A DNA stretch of 64,000 bases, from positions 1,550,001-1,614,000 of the forward strand of contig NZ_SHLD01000001.1 of the NCBI RefSeq assembly GCF_004217615.1, in the 5' to 3' direction. How positions within the stretch are numbered: the first letter of the stretch is position 1; each line of letters opens with the position of its first letter. This stretch comes from Micromonospora kangleipakensis (lineage in GTDB: Bacteria; Actinomycetota; Actinomycetes; Mycobacteriales; Micromonosporaceae). Under the pieces are notes generated by a model, which was not told the DNA's origin, did no database searches, and saw only the letters and a list, made by a program, of their open reading frames with translations. Position numbers and translations under genes: made by a program. Positions 44,404-52,650 of this stretch are shown here, in pieces.

Positions 44404-44772
44404 ATGCGGATCCGGATCGACCAGACCTCGGCGGTACCGCCGTACGAGCAGGTGCGCGGGCAGCTCGCCCGGATGATCGGGGACGGCCGGCTGCCGGTCG
44501 GCACCCGGCTGCCCGCCGTCCGGCAGCTCGCCGCCGACCTCGGCCTGGCGGTGAACACGGTGGCCCGGGCGTACCGGGAGCTGGAGACCGCCGGGCTGGT
44601 GGAGACCCGGGGCCGGCACGGCACCGTGGTGGCGCCGGGGCGCGACGACGCGACGGACCGGCTGCAGCGCGCCGCCACCGGGTACGCCGCCGAGGCGGTG
44701 CGGCTCGGCGTCCCGCCGGACCGGGCGCTGGCCCTGGTCCGCGCCGCCCTGGACGCCGCCCACCCCGGCTGA
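44404..44772 (+). CDS. GntR-family regulator, YtrA type
   Basis: 122 residues: a winged HTH (PPYEQVRGQLARMIGDGRLP, LPAVRQLAADLGLAVNTVAR, LETAGLVETRGRHGT) and only a short C-terminal helix, the layout of the small YtrA subgroup. These usually control a neighbouring ABC transporter; here the neighbour is the YihY gene, whose stop is one base before the ATG, so the two share a transcript. Confidence 0.9.
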   Translation: MRIRIDQTSAVPPYEQVRGQLARMIGDGRLPVGTRLPAVRQLAADLGLAVNTVARAYRELETAGLVETRGRHGTVVAPGRDDATDRLQRAATGYAAEAVRLGVPPDRALALVRAALDAAHPG

Positions 44773-44844
44773 CCCGCCCCGGCCCGGCTTCGGCGGGCGC
44801 GGGCGGGTGGGTGGTGAAGGCGGCGTGATCGTGAGGAGGGTGTC

Positions 44845-45366
44845 ATGAGGGTGACAGGGGGAGAAGCGGCATTTGAGGCGAATGCCGCCCACGTCCGCGC
44901 CGCGAACGACCATGATGAGCGCGTGGGCGCTCTCGTGACACTCGACCTGCCGGACGACTCGCCGATGCTCGGCCTGCCGTGGATCATCACCTTCGGCCCG
45001 CTCAGCGACGTCGACGAGTGGGAGCCGGTGGTCTGCGGGCCGTACGAGCGACCGCACGCCCTCGCCCTGGCCGAGGCGGTGGTCGCCGAGGAGCAGCTGA
45101 TGGCGGTGGTCGAACCGCTGCTGCCGGCGCTCTCGGCGGAGGAGATCCGGGGCGAGATCGCCGCCGCGCAGATCGCCGCCGAGGACGAGGCCGCCCAGAT
45201 CGACCAGGCCGACCTCTACGGCGACTTCGAAGACGTCATCGACGAGGAGCTGGAGCTGGCCGCCGAGCAGGAGCCGGTGGCGGGGCCGCTCACCGCGCCC
45301 AGCGAGGCCGAGCTGCGGGCCGGGTTCGCCCGGATCGCCAAGCTGCTGACCAGCAAGGGGGCCTGA
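44845..45366 (+). CDS. Hypothetical acidic protein, 173 aa
   Basis: A soluble protein with a conserved-looking core (SPMLGLPWIITFGPLSDVDE, VVCGPYERPHALALAE) and a long acidic helical C-terminal region rich in Ala and Glu. I do not recognise it. The ATG at 44845 follows GAGGAGG; a GTG at 44935 near LVTLDLPDD is possible. Confidence 0.75.
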   Translation: MRVTGGEAAFEANAAHVRAANDHDERVGALVTLDLPDDSPMLGLPWIITFGPLSDVDEWEPVVCGPYERPHALALAEAVVAEEQLMAVVEPLLPALSAEEIRGEIAAAQIAAEDEAAQIDQADLYGDFEDVIDEELELAAEQEPVAGPLTAPSEAELRAGFARIAKLLTSKGA

Positions 45367-45513
45367 GCCGTCCCAGATGGACACCGGCGCCTCGGGAAGC
45401 GGACTCCCCGAGGCGCCAGCGCCACCTCACCCCCCACCACAAGGGGTCGGTAGCCCAGCCGCCCGTCGGCGCGGGGCACAACGGACGACCAGGTCCATGG
45501 CGGGTTACCCGGC

Positions 45514-47151
45514 TCAGCGCCGTTCGAACCACGCAGCTGCGTCAACCGGCAGGACGTGTCCGGCGCCCTGCTCGGTGAGGTCGGCGCTGGCGACGATCGG
45601 CCGGCCGTACCCGTCGATCGTGACCTCGGCGCCGCTGATGTTGACCACGCAGGTCAGCACGGTGTCCCCGGCGGTCCGGTGGAACGCCAGCACGCCGGGC
45701 TCGGTCTCCAGCCAGGTGACGCCGCCGGTGGTGCCGGCCAGCGCCGGGTGCTCGTGCCGGATCCGCAGCGCCGCGCGGTAGAGCTCGAGCGTCGAGCCGG
45801 GCGCGCCGGTCTGGGCGGCCACCGAGAGGGCACGCCAGGTCGCCGGGGCCGGCAGCCAGCTCAGCTCGCTGCTCGCCGGGCCGAAGCCGTACGGGGCCAG
45901 CTCGCCGCTCCACGGGATGGGCACCCGGCAGCCGTCCCGGCTCTCCCCGGTCCGCAGGAACGCCGGGTCCTGGCGCAGCTCGTCGGGGAGGTCCAGCACC
46001 TCCGGCAGGCCCAGCTCCTCGCCCTGGTAGACGTAGGCGCAGCCGGGCAGGGCCAGCATCAGCAGGGCGGCGGCCCGGGCGCGGCGCAGCCCGACCTCGC
46101 CGTCGCCGTACCGGGTGACGTGCCGCTGCCGGTCGTGGTTGGAGAGCACCCAGGTGGTCGGGGCGCCGACGATGGTCGACTCGGCCAGCGCGGTGTCGAT
46201 CACCTTGCGGAACGAGTCGGCCGACCAGGTGGCGTCGAGGAAGTCGAAGCTGAACGCCTGGTGCAGCTCGTCCGGGCCGATGTAGCGGGCCAGCCGCTGC
46301 GGGGTCTCCGCCCAGGCCTCGGCCACCGCCATCCGGCCGCCCGGGTAGCTGTCCAGGATCGGCCGCCAGGCGCGGTAGATGTCGTGCACCTCGTCCTGGT
46401 CGAAGTAGGGGAGCCGGCCCTTGCCGAGCAGCTCCGACTGGCGCTGGCCGGTGGTCATCGAGTTGAACCCGACGTCCGGCAGGCCCTCGGCCTTGATCAT
46501 GCCGTGCGCCACGTCGATCCGGAACCCGTCCACGCCCCGGTCGAGCCAGAAGCGCAGCACATCCTCGAACTCGGCGCGCACCTCCGGGTGGCGCCAGTTC
46601 AGGTCCGGCTGGGCCGGGTCGAACAGGTGCAGGTACCACTGGCCGTCCGCCACCCGGGTCCAGGCCGGGCCGCCGAAGATGCTCTCCCAGTCGTTCGGGG
46701 GCAGCTCGCCCTGCTCGCCCCTGCCGTCGGCGAAGAGGTAGCGCTCGCGCTCGGCCGAGCCGGGGCCGGCGGCCAGGGCCGCGGTGAACCACGGGTGCGC
46801 GCTGGACGTGTGGTTGGGCACCAGGTCGACGATGATCCGCAGGCCCAGGGCGTGCGCGTCGGTGATCATCGCGTCGAAGTCGGCGAGCGAGCCGAAGAGC
46901 GGGTCGACGTCGCGGTAGTCGGCGACGTCGTAGCCGGCGTCGATCTGCGGCGAGGTGTAGAAGGGGGTCAGCCAGAGCGCGTCCACCCCGAGGTCGCGCA
47001 GGTAGGGCAGGCGCTCCCGGATGCCCTGGAGGTCACCGACGCCGTCCCCGTTGGCGTCGGCGAAGCTGCGGACGTAGACCTGGTAGACAACCGCGGAGCG
47101 CCACCAGTCGTCGTCGGAGGTCAGCGGCGTGGGGTTGGTGGCGGCGGTCAT
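45514..47151 (-). CDS. GH13 alpha-glucosidase / oligo-1,6-glucosidase type
   Basis: 545 residues, intracellular. The (beta/alpha)8 barrel carries the four GH13 regions: IVDLVPNHTS, GFRIDVAHG (nucleophile Asp), MAVAEAW (acid/base Glu) and VLSNHDRQR (third Asp). WWRSAVVYQVYVRSFADANG and the calcium-type loop resemble alpha-glucosidases of the GH13_23/30 kind. It is divergent from nothing on its left and lies next to the LacI gene; a palindrome in its upstream region matches those at the mal operon, so it is likely part of the same regulon. Confidence 0.92.
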   Translation of the reverse strand: MTAATNPTPLTSDDDWWRSAVVYQVYVRSFADANGDGVGDLQGIRERLPYLRDLGVDALWLTPFYTSPQIDAGYDVADYRDVDPLFGSLADFDAMITDAHALGLRIIVDLVPNHTSSAHPWFTAALAAGPGSAERERYLFADGRGEQGELPPNDWESIFGGPAWTRVADGQWYLHLFDPAQPDLNWRHPEVRAEFEDVLRFWLDRGVDGFRIDVAHGMIKAEGLPDVGFNSMTTGQRQSELLGKGRLPYFDQDEVHDIYRAWRPILDSYPGGRMAVAEAWAETPQRLARYIGPDELHQAFSFDFLDATWSADSFRKVIDTALAESTIVGAPTTWVLSNHDRQRHVTRYGDGEVGLRRARAAALLMLALPGCAYVYQGEELGLPEVLDLPDELRQDPAFLRTGESRDGCRVPIPWSGELAPYGFGPASSELSWLPAPATWRALSVAAQTGAPGSTLELYRAALRIRHEHPALAGTTGGVTWLETEPGVLAFHRTAGDTVLTCVVNISGAEVTIDGYGRPIVASADLTEQGAGHVLPVDAAAWFERR

Positions 47152-47264
47152 CGGTGACGATCCCCGTTCTCTGGCGCGGGACGGCGGCAGGCCGCGCGGG
47201 CGTGGGTGGTGGGCGCGGGTGCCTGAGCAGAATGCCGGCCCGCCGCTGCAAGAGTCAAGCATTC

Positions 47265-47274
47265 CTTGCGCAAG
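47265..47274. promoter_or_regulatory. Probable MalR-type operator upstream of the glucosidase
   Basis: CTTGCGCAAG is a perfect palindrome 114 bases upstream of the start at 47151. Its half-sites match those of the sites between the regulator and malE. Confidence 0.5.
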
Positions 47275-47357
47275 AAATGATGCCCGTCACCCCGCGGGTC
47301 TGGGCAAGTCGCCCACTGGCGACGGGCCGCGGGCCGTCAAGCCATGCCGGGAGCGGG

Positions 47358-48440
47358 TCAGGCCGGGATGGCGAGGGTGGAGGTCACCGGGCGCTCCCGC
47401 GTCGGCCCGGCCGGTGCGGAGCCCGGCCGGCGGACCACCGCGGTCGAGCCGCGCACCACCAGCTCGGGGCGGAAGAGGTATTCCGAGTGCGGCGCGCCGT
47501 GCCCGTTGATCTCGTCGACCAGGGCCCGGACCGCGGCCACCGCCATGGCCGCGACCGGCTGGCGCATGGTGGTCAGCGGCGGGTCGGTGAAGGCCATCAG
47601 CGGGGAGTCGTCGTACCCGACCACGGAGACGTCGCCGGGCACGGTCAGCCCGCGCTGCCGGGCGGCCCGGATGGCGCCGAGCGCCATCAGGTCGGAGCCG
47701 CAGACGATGCCGGTGACGCCCCGCTCGATCAGCCGGCCGGCGGCGGCCTCGCCGCCCTCGACCCCGAAGAGAGAGAGCTCAGCCAGCTCGTCCAGCTCGC
47801 TCTCGGGCACGTTGGCCAGCCGGGGCATCGCCGCCCGGAAGCCGGCCACCCGGCGCCGCACCGGCACGAACCGGTCCGGGCCGGTGATCAGGCCGATCCG
47901 GCGGTGGCCGAGCGCCACCAGGTGGGCGACGGCCAGCTCGGTGGCCTCCCGGTCGTCGCAGGAGACGAAGGGGGCGGCGATGCCGGGCGCGTACCCGTTG
48001 ATCATGACGACGGGCAGCGGCCGGGCGATCAGCGCGCGGTACCGGTCGTGGTTGGCGGCGGTGTCGGCGTGCAGGCCGGAGACGAAGACGATCCCGGACA
48101 CCTGCCGGTCCAGCAGCATCTCGACGTACTCGTCCTCGGTGACCCCGCCCGGGGTCTGGGTGCAGAGCACCGGGGTGAACCCGCTCTGCGCCAGGGTCGA
48201 CTCGATGACCTGGGCGAACGCGGGGAAGATGGGGTTCTCCAGCTCCGGGACGACCAGCCCGACCAGCCCCGCGCTGCGCTTGCGCAGCCGGGCCGGGCGC
48301 TCGTAGCCGAGCACATCGAGGGCGGTCAGGACGGCCTGCCGGGTCTCGGGGGCCACACCGGGGCGGTCGTTGAGCACCCGCGACACCGTGGCCTCGCTGA
48401 CTTCGGCCTGTTGGGCGATGTCGGACAGTCGAGCGCGCAT
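47358..48440 (-). CDS. LacI-family regulator of maltodextrin genes
   Basis: 360 residues. HTH and hinge: RLSDIAQQAEVSEATVSRVL, then NDRPGVAPETR; the rest is a periplasmic-binding-like sensor domain (LVVPELENPIFPAF, GIVFVSGLHADTAAN, VGYDDSPLMAF). It is divergent from malE with 197 bases between them. TAAAGT lies six bases before the ATG, and a palindrome overlaps the promoter spacer, which suggests autoregulation. It resembles MalR of Streptomyces in position and type; the effector (maltose-like sugar) is inferred. Confidence 0.92.
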   Translation of the reverse strand: MRARLSDIAQQAEVSEATVSRVLNDRPGVAPETRQAVLTALDVLGYERPARLRKRSAGLVGLVVPELENPIFPAFAQVIESTLAQSGFTPVLCTQTPGGVTEDEYVEMLLDRQVSGIVFVSGLHADTAANHDRYRALIARPLPVVMINGYAPGIAAPFVSCDDREATELAVAHLVALGHRRIGLITGPDRFVPVRRRVAGFRAAMPRLANVPESELDELAELSLFGVEGGEAAAGRLIERGVTGIVCGSDLMALGAIRAARQRGLTVPGDVSVVGYDDSPLMAFTDPPLTTMRQPVAAMAVAAVRALVDEINGHGAPHSEYLFRPELVVRGSTAVVRRPGSAPAGPTRERPVTSTLAIPA

Positions 48441-48460
48441 GGCGGCACTTTAGCTCAAGG

Positions 48461-48472
48461 GCAAGTTCTTGC
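48461..48472. promoter_or_regulatory. Operator overlapping the regulator promoter
   Basis: GCAAGTTCTTGC, with perfect five-base arms, lies between the -10 (48447-48452) of the regulator and its presumed -35. Confidence 0.55.
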
Positions 48473-48501
48473 GTACAGTCCTGCAATCTCTTCCATTCCC
48501 T

Positions 48502-48513
48502 GCAACCTCTTGC
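48502..48513. promoter_or_regulatory. Degenerate operator-like site
   Basis: GCAACCTCTTGC keeps four bases of each arm at the same spacing. Confidence 0.35.
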
Positions 48514-48565
48514 TAACGTCCCGGCAACACGCGACAGCCGCGGCGCGGCACCCTAGCGCCGGACA

Positions 48566-48577
48566 GCAAGAACTTTC
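48566..48577. promoter_or_regulatory. Operator-like site upstream of malE
   Basis: GCAAGAACTTTC differs at one base from the reverse complement of the site at 48461 (GCAAGAACTTGC). Confidence 0.45.
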
Positions 48578-48637
48578 AGGGTTTCCACTGGCGGGCCGCC
48601 CTTCCCCCGGCGGGCCGCCACAACGACAGGAGTACCG

Positions 48638-49888
48638 ATGCGCATCCGTACCGCGGGTGTGGTCGCCGTTCTCGGTCTGGCGCTCGCCGCGTCCGGCTGC
48701 GGCGACAACAGCAAGGACGAGCCGGCCGCCAAGGAATCCCCCAAGGCCGCCAGCGGCAAGCTCGTCATCTGGGCCGACGACAAGCGGACCGCCGCCCTCA
48801 AGCCGTTCGCCGAGCAGTTCGGCAAGGACAACGGTGTCACCGTCGAGGTGCAGGCCGTCTCCAAGGACCTGCAGACCAACTTCGTCACCGCCTCGCAGCA
48901 GGGCAGCGGCCCGGACGTCGTGGTCGGCGCGCACGACTGGATCGGCAACCTGGTGCAGAACGGCGCCATCGACCCGGTGCAGCTCGCCGCCGAGCAGAAG
49001 AGCAGCTTCAACGAGACCGCGATCAAGGCCGTGACCTTCAACGGCCAGCTCTACGGCGTCCCCTACGCCACCGAGAACGTCGCGCTCATCCGCAACACGG
49101 CGCTGGCCCCCGAGGCGCCGAAGACGATCGAGGACCTGGTCGCCACCGGCAAGAAGCTCAAGGCCGAGAAGAAGGCCAGCGAGATCCTCTGCCTCCAGTC
49201 CGGCCAGAACGGCGACGCGTACCACGTCTACCCGCTGTACACCTCGGGCGGTGGCTACCTCTTCGGCACCACGGCCAACGGCGACTACGACCCGAAGGAC
49301 CTGGGCGTGGGCAAGCCGGAGTCGATCGCGGCCTTCCAGAAGATCGCGAAGCTGGGCGAGAAGGGCGATGGTGCGCTGAAGCGCTCCATCACCGGCGAGA
49401 ACTCCATCGCCACCTTCACCGGCAAGAAGTGCGCCTTCCTGGTCTCCGGCCCGTGGGCGATCGCCGACGCCAAGAAGGCCAACATCGCCTACGACATCTC
49501 CCCGGTCCCCGGCTTCGCCGGTGGCAAGGAGGCCCAGCCGTTCGTGGGCGTCCAGGCGTTCTACGTCGCCGCCAAGGGCAAGAACAAGGCCCTGGCCCAG
49601 GAGTTCGTCACCAACTACGTGACCAAGCCGGAGCTGGCCGTCGCCCTGTACCAGGCCGAGCCGCGCCCGCCGGCGCTGACCGCCGCCTTCGAGCAGGTCA
49701 AGGGCACCGACCCGGACCTGGCCAAGTTCCAGGAGGCCGGCAAGAACGGCCAGGTGCTCCCGGCGATCCCGGCCATGGCCGCGATCTGGGACCCGTTCGG
49801 CAAGGCCGAGGCCGCCGTCATCGGTGGCGCCGACCCGGCCAAGACGATCACCGCCGCTGGCAAGACCATCGCGGGTCAGATCAAGTAA
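48638..49888 (+). CDS. malE: Maltodextrin-binding lipoprotein
   Basis: Captures maltose/maltodextrins for the ABC importer. 416 residues with a lipoprotein signal (MRIRTAGVVAVLGLALAASG, lipobox LAASGC). The mature part has the MalE layout: KLVIWADDKRTAAL, GPDVVVGAHDWIGNL, YGVPYATENVALIRN and FLVSGPWAI. GACAGGAG precedes the ATG. Its stop overlaps the malF start (TAATG). Confidence 0.93.
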   Translation: MRIRTAGVVAVLGLALAASGCGDNSKDEPAAKESPKAASGKLVIWADDKRTAALKPFAEQFGKDNGVTVEVQAVSKDLQTNFVTASQQGSGPDVVVGAHDWIGNLVQNGAIDPVQLAAEQKSSFNETAIKAVTFNGQLYGVPYATENVALIRNTALAPEAPKTIEDLVATGKKLKAEKKASEILCLQSGQNGDAYHVYPLYTSGGGYLFGTTANGDYDPKDLGVGKPESIAAFQKIAKLGEKGDGALKRSITGENSIATFTGKKCAFLVSGPWAIADAKKANIAYDISPVPGFAGGKEAQPFVGVQAFYVAAKGKNKALAQEFVTNYVTKPELAVALYQAEPRPPALTAAFEQVKGTDPDLAKFQEAGKNGQVLPAIPAMAAIWDPFGKAEAAVIGGADPAKTITAAGKTIAGQIK

Positions 49889-51528
49889 TGAGCACGTCGC
49901 TGTCCGGCCCGGGGTCTGCCACGCAGGCCCCGGGCCGGGAGCCCATCCGCTCCGGGCTCCCGCGCAAGTCCCGTGACGCGCGGAACCACGCGCCGATCAC
50001 CGCGACCGGCCTCGTCGTCAAGGTGGTCCTGCTCGGCCTGGTGGCCGGGATCGCGATCTGGGCGGCCTTCCCGCTCATCGAGGCCAGGATGTGGGTCGGT
50101 CTGGCCATCCTGGGGGCCACCACCGCCGGCCTGTGCTACCTCTATCTCACCCGCCGGCACATCCCGGCGAAGTACCTGGTTCCCGGCACGCTCTTCCTGA
50201 TCGCCTTCCAGGTCTTCCCGGTGCTCTACACCGCGAGCACCGCCTTCACGAACTTCGGCGACGGCCACCGCGGCAGCAAGGACGACGCGATCGTCGCCAT
50301 CCAGAGCTCCTCGGTGAAGCAGGTCGCCGGCTCCACCGAGTACGCCCTCTCCATCGCCACCAAGGGCGACCCGACCGCGGGCCCGCTGGTCTTCCTGGTC
50401 ACCGACCCGAAGACCGGCGCCGTCTCCGCCGGCGACGGCGAGGGGCTGCGCCCGGTCGACGCCGGTTCGGTCACGGTCAGCCCCGGCGGCAAGGTCACCG
50501 CCGCCGAGGGCTACACCATCCTCAACTTCGGCCAGGCCAGCGCCCGCAGCCCGGAGATCACCAACCTCGTGGTGCCGACCCCCGGCGGCGCCCTGCGCTC
50601 CAACGGCCTGTCCCGCGCCTACGAGGGCAAGGCCATCCGGGCGTACGACGCCGGGTGCGACTGCATCGAGGACAGCGAGACCGGCAAGACCTGGACCGCC
50701 GACGCTGCGACCGGCTCCTTCGTCGCCGCCGACGGTGAGCGGCTGACCCAGGGCTGGAAGGTCAGCGTCGGGCTGGAGAACTTCCACCGGGTGCTGACCG
50801 ACCCGAACATCTCCGGCCCGTTCTTCGGCACCCTGATCTGGAACTTCGCCTTCGCGATCGGCTCCACCGGGCTCACCTTCCTGCTCGGCATTGCCATCGC
50901 GCTCGCGCTGTACTCGCCCCGGATGCGCGGCACCAACCTGTACCGGGTACTGCTGATCCTGCCGTACGCCATGCCGTCGTTCGCGATGCTGCTGGTCTGG
51001 CGGGACATGTTCAACACCGACTTCGGCCTGGTCAACAACCTGTTCGGGATCGGGGTCGACTGGTTCGGCGAAACCTGGTCCGCCCGTGCCGCGGTGCTGC
51101 TGGTGCAGCTCTGGCTGGGTTACCCGTACATGTTCCTGGTGGCCACCGGCGCGCTCCAGGCGATCCCGCGCGAGCTGACCGAGGCCACCTCGGTCGACGG
51201 CGCCTCCCCGTGGCAGTCGTTCCGGGCGGTCACCCTGCCGCTGCTGCTGGTGGCGCTCTCGCCGCTGCTGATCGCGTCGTTCGCGTACAACTTCAACAAC
51301 ATCAACGCGATCTGGTTCACCACCGAGGGTGGGCCGTTCCCGGCGGACAACCCGACCAACGGCGCGACCGACCTGCTCATCACCTACACCTACCGGCTGG
51401 CCTTCGGCGCCCAGGGCGCGGAGTTCGGCATGGCGGCCGCGGTCTCGATCTTCATCTTCGCGATCGTGGCGACGGTGTCGGCGATCAGCTTCCGGCGTAC
51501 CCGGCAGCAGGAGGAGGTGTACTCGTGA
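49888..51528 (+). CDS. malF: Maltodextrin ABC transporter permease MalF
   Basis: 546 residues. N-terminal membrane helices are followed by a large external P2-like domain (~residues 130-290) and then the six-helix permease core. The EAA loop, which docks on the ATPase, is in ELTEATSVDGASPWQSFRAV. The P2-like domain and size match MalF. It overlaps both neighbours by a few bases, so the three genes are one operon. Confidence 0.93.
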   Translation: MSTSLSGPGSATQAPGREPIRSGLPRKSRDARNHAPITATGLVVKVVLLGLVAGIAIWAAFPLIEARMWVGLAILGATTAGLCYLYLTRRHIPAKYLVPGTLFLIAFQVFPVLYTASTAFTNFGDGHRGSKDDAIVAIQSSSVKQVAGSTEYALSIATKGDPTAGPLVFLVTDPKTGAVSAGDGEGLRPVDAGSVTVSPGGKVTAAEGYTILNFGQASARSPEITNLVVPTPGGALRSNGLSRAYEGKAIRAYDAGCDCIEDSETGKTWTADAATGSFVAADGERLTQGWKVSVGLENFHRVLTDPNISGPFFGTLIWNFAFAIGSTGLTFLLGIAIALALYSPRMRGTNLYRVLLILPYAMPSFAMLLVWRDMFNTDFGLVNNLFGIGVDWFGETWSARAAVLLVQLWLGYPYMFLVATGALQAIPRELTEATSVDGASPWQSFRAVTLPLLLVALSPLLIASFAYNFNNINAIWFTTEGGPFPADNPTNGATDLLITYTYRLAFGAQGAEFGMAAAVSIFIFAIVATVSAISFRRTRQQEEVYS

Positions 51529-52424
51529 CGACCTACGCGGAGGCCCCCGTCGCCAACCGCAACGCGAAGGGGAAGCCGAGGAGTCGCTGGTTCGCCCAGG
51601 TGGGCTGGCGGCACGTCGTCGGGGTGCTGGCGGTGGCGTTCAGCCTCTTCCCGATCCTCTTCGTGCTCTCGGCGGCGCTCAACCCGCTGGGCACCCTCTC
51701 CTCCACCGAGCTGGTGCCGACCGGGGCGTCGCTGGAGAACTTCACCAACCTGTTCGACCGGACCGCGTTCGGCCACTGGTTCCTCAACTCGCTGGTCATC
51801 GCGGGCTGCGCGAGCTTCGTGTCGATCTTCCTGTCCTCGCTCGCGGCGTACGCGTTCTCCCGGATGCGCTTCGCCGGGCGCCGGTTCGGCCTGCTCACGC
51901 TGCTGCTGATCCAGATGTTCCCGCAGTTCCTGGCGATCGTGGCGATCTTCCTGATCTTCACCACGGTCACCGACCTGTGGCCGGTGATCGGCTTCAACAC
52001 CCCGTGGGGCCTGTTCCTGCTCTACATGGGTGGCGCGCTGGGCATGAACACCTGGCTGATGAAGGGCTTCTTCGACACCCTGCCCCGGGAGCTCGACGAG
52101 TCGGCGACCATGGACGGCGCCACGCACGCCCAGGTCTTCTTCCGGATCATGCTGCCGCTGGTGGCGCCGATCCTGGCGGTGACCGCGCTGCTGTCGTTCA
52201 TCGGCACGATCAACGAGTTCATGATCGCCAACGTGTTCCTCACCAACACCGGGTCGAAGACCCTCGCGGTCGGCATGTTCGGCCTGGTGGCCGGTGAGCG
52301 CAACAACAACTTCGGGATGTTCGCGGCGGGCACGCTGCTCACCGCCGTCCCGACGGTGCTGGTGTTCCAACTCCTCCAGCGCTACATCGTCTCCGGCCTC
52401 ACCTCCGGAGCGGTAAAGGGATAA
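51525..52424 (+). CDS. malG: Maltodextrin ABC transporter permease MalG
   Basis: 299 residues with six membrane segments. The EAA loop is ELDESATMDGATHAQVFFRI, and the C-terminus resembles that of MalG. GTG 51525 overlaps the malF stop (GTGA). No malK follows; in Streptomyces the ATPase MsiK encoded elsewhere serves several sugar importers, and the same is likely here. Confidence 0.94.
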   Translation: MTTYAEAPVANRNAKGKPRSRWFAQVGWRHVVGVLAVAFSLFPILFVLSAALNPLGTLSSTELVPTGASLENFTNLFDRTAFGHWFLNSLVIAGCASFVSIFLSSLAAYAFSRMRFAGRRFGLLTLLLIQMFPQFLAIVAIFLIFTTVTDLWPVIGFNTPWGLFLLYMGGALGMNTWLMKGFFDTLPRELDESATMDGATHAQVFFRIMLPLVAPILAVTALLSFIGTINEFMIANVFLTNTGSKTLAVGMFGLVAGERNNNFGMFAAGTLLTAVPTVLVFQLLQRYIVSGLTSGAVKG

Positions 52425-52578
52425 ATCGGATAGGACTGGTCGGAGGGGTGGCCACCCTTCGCTGAGGGCGAGGCGAGCGGTCCGGCTTCGCGACCCCGCT
52501 CAGGCCACCTGGAACTGGTGAAGCACGCCGCGGCAAGGGCGTCGGCGTCCGACGTACACCGGAGCAGTCACGGGCTGA

Positions 52579-52608
52579 CCGCCGCGGCCGGGAGACCGGC
52601 CGCGGCGG
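52579..52608 (+). terminator. Perfect GC hairpin between malG and the amylase
   Basis: CCGCCGCGGCCGG and CCGGCCGCGGCGG pair perfectly across GAGA, 155 bases after malG and 43 before the amylase. It may end the operon partially or protect the mRNA upstream. There is no T-run. Confidence 0.55.
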
Positions 52609-52650
52609 GCGGCTCCTCTCTCCCGTCCGACCGACGCGAAAGGTCCCACC

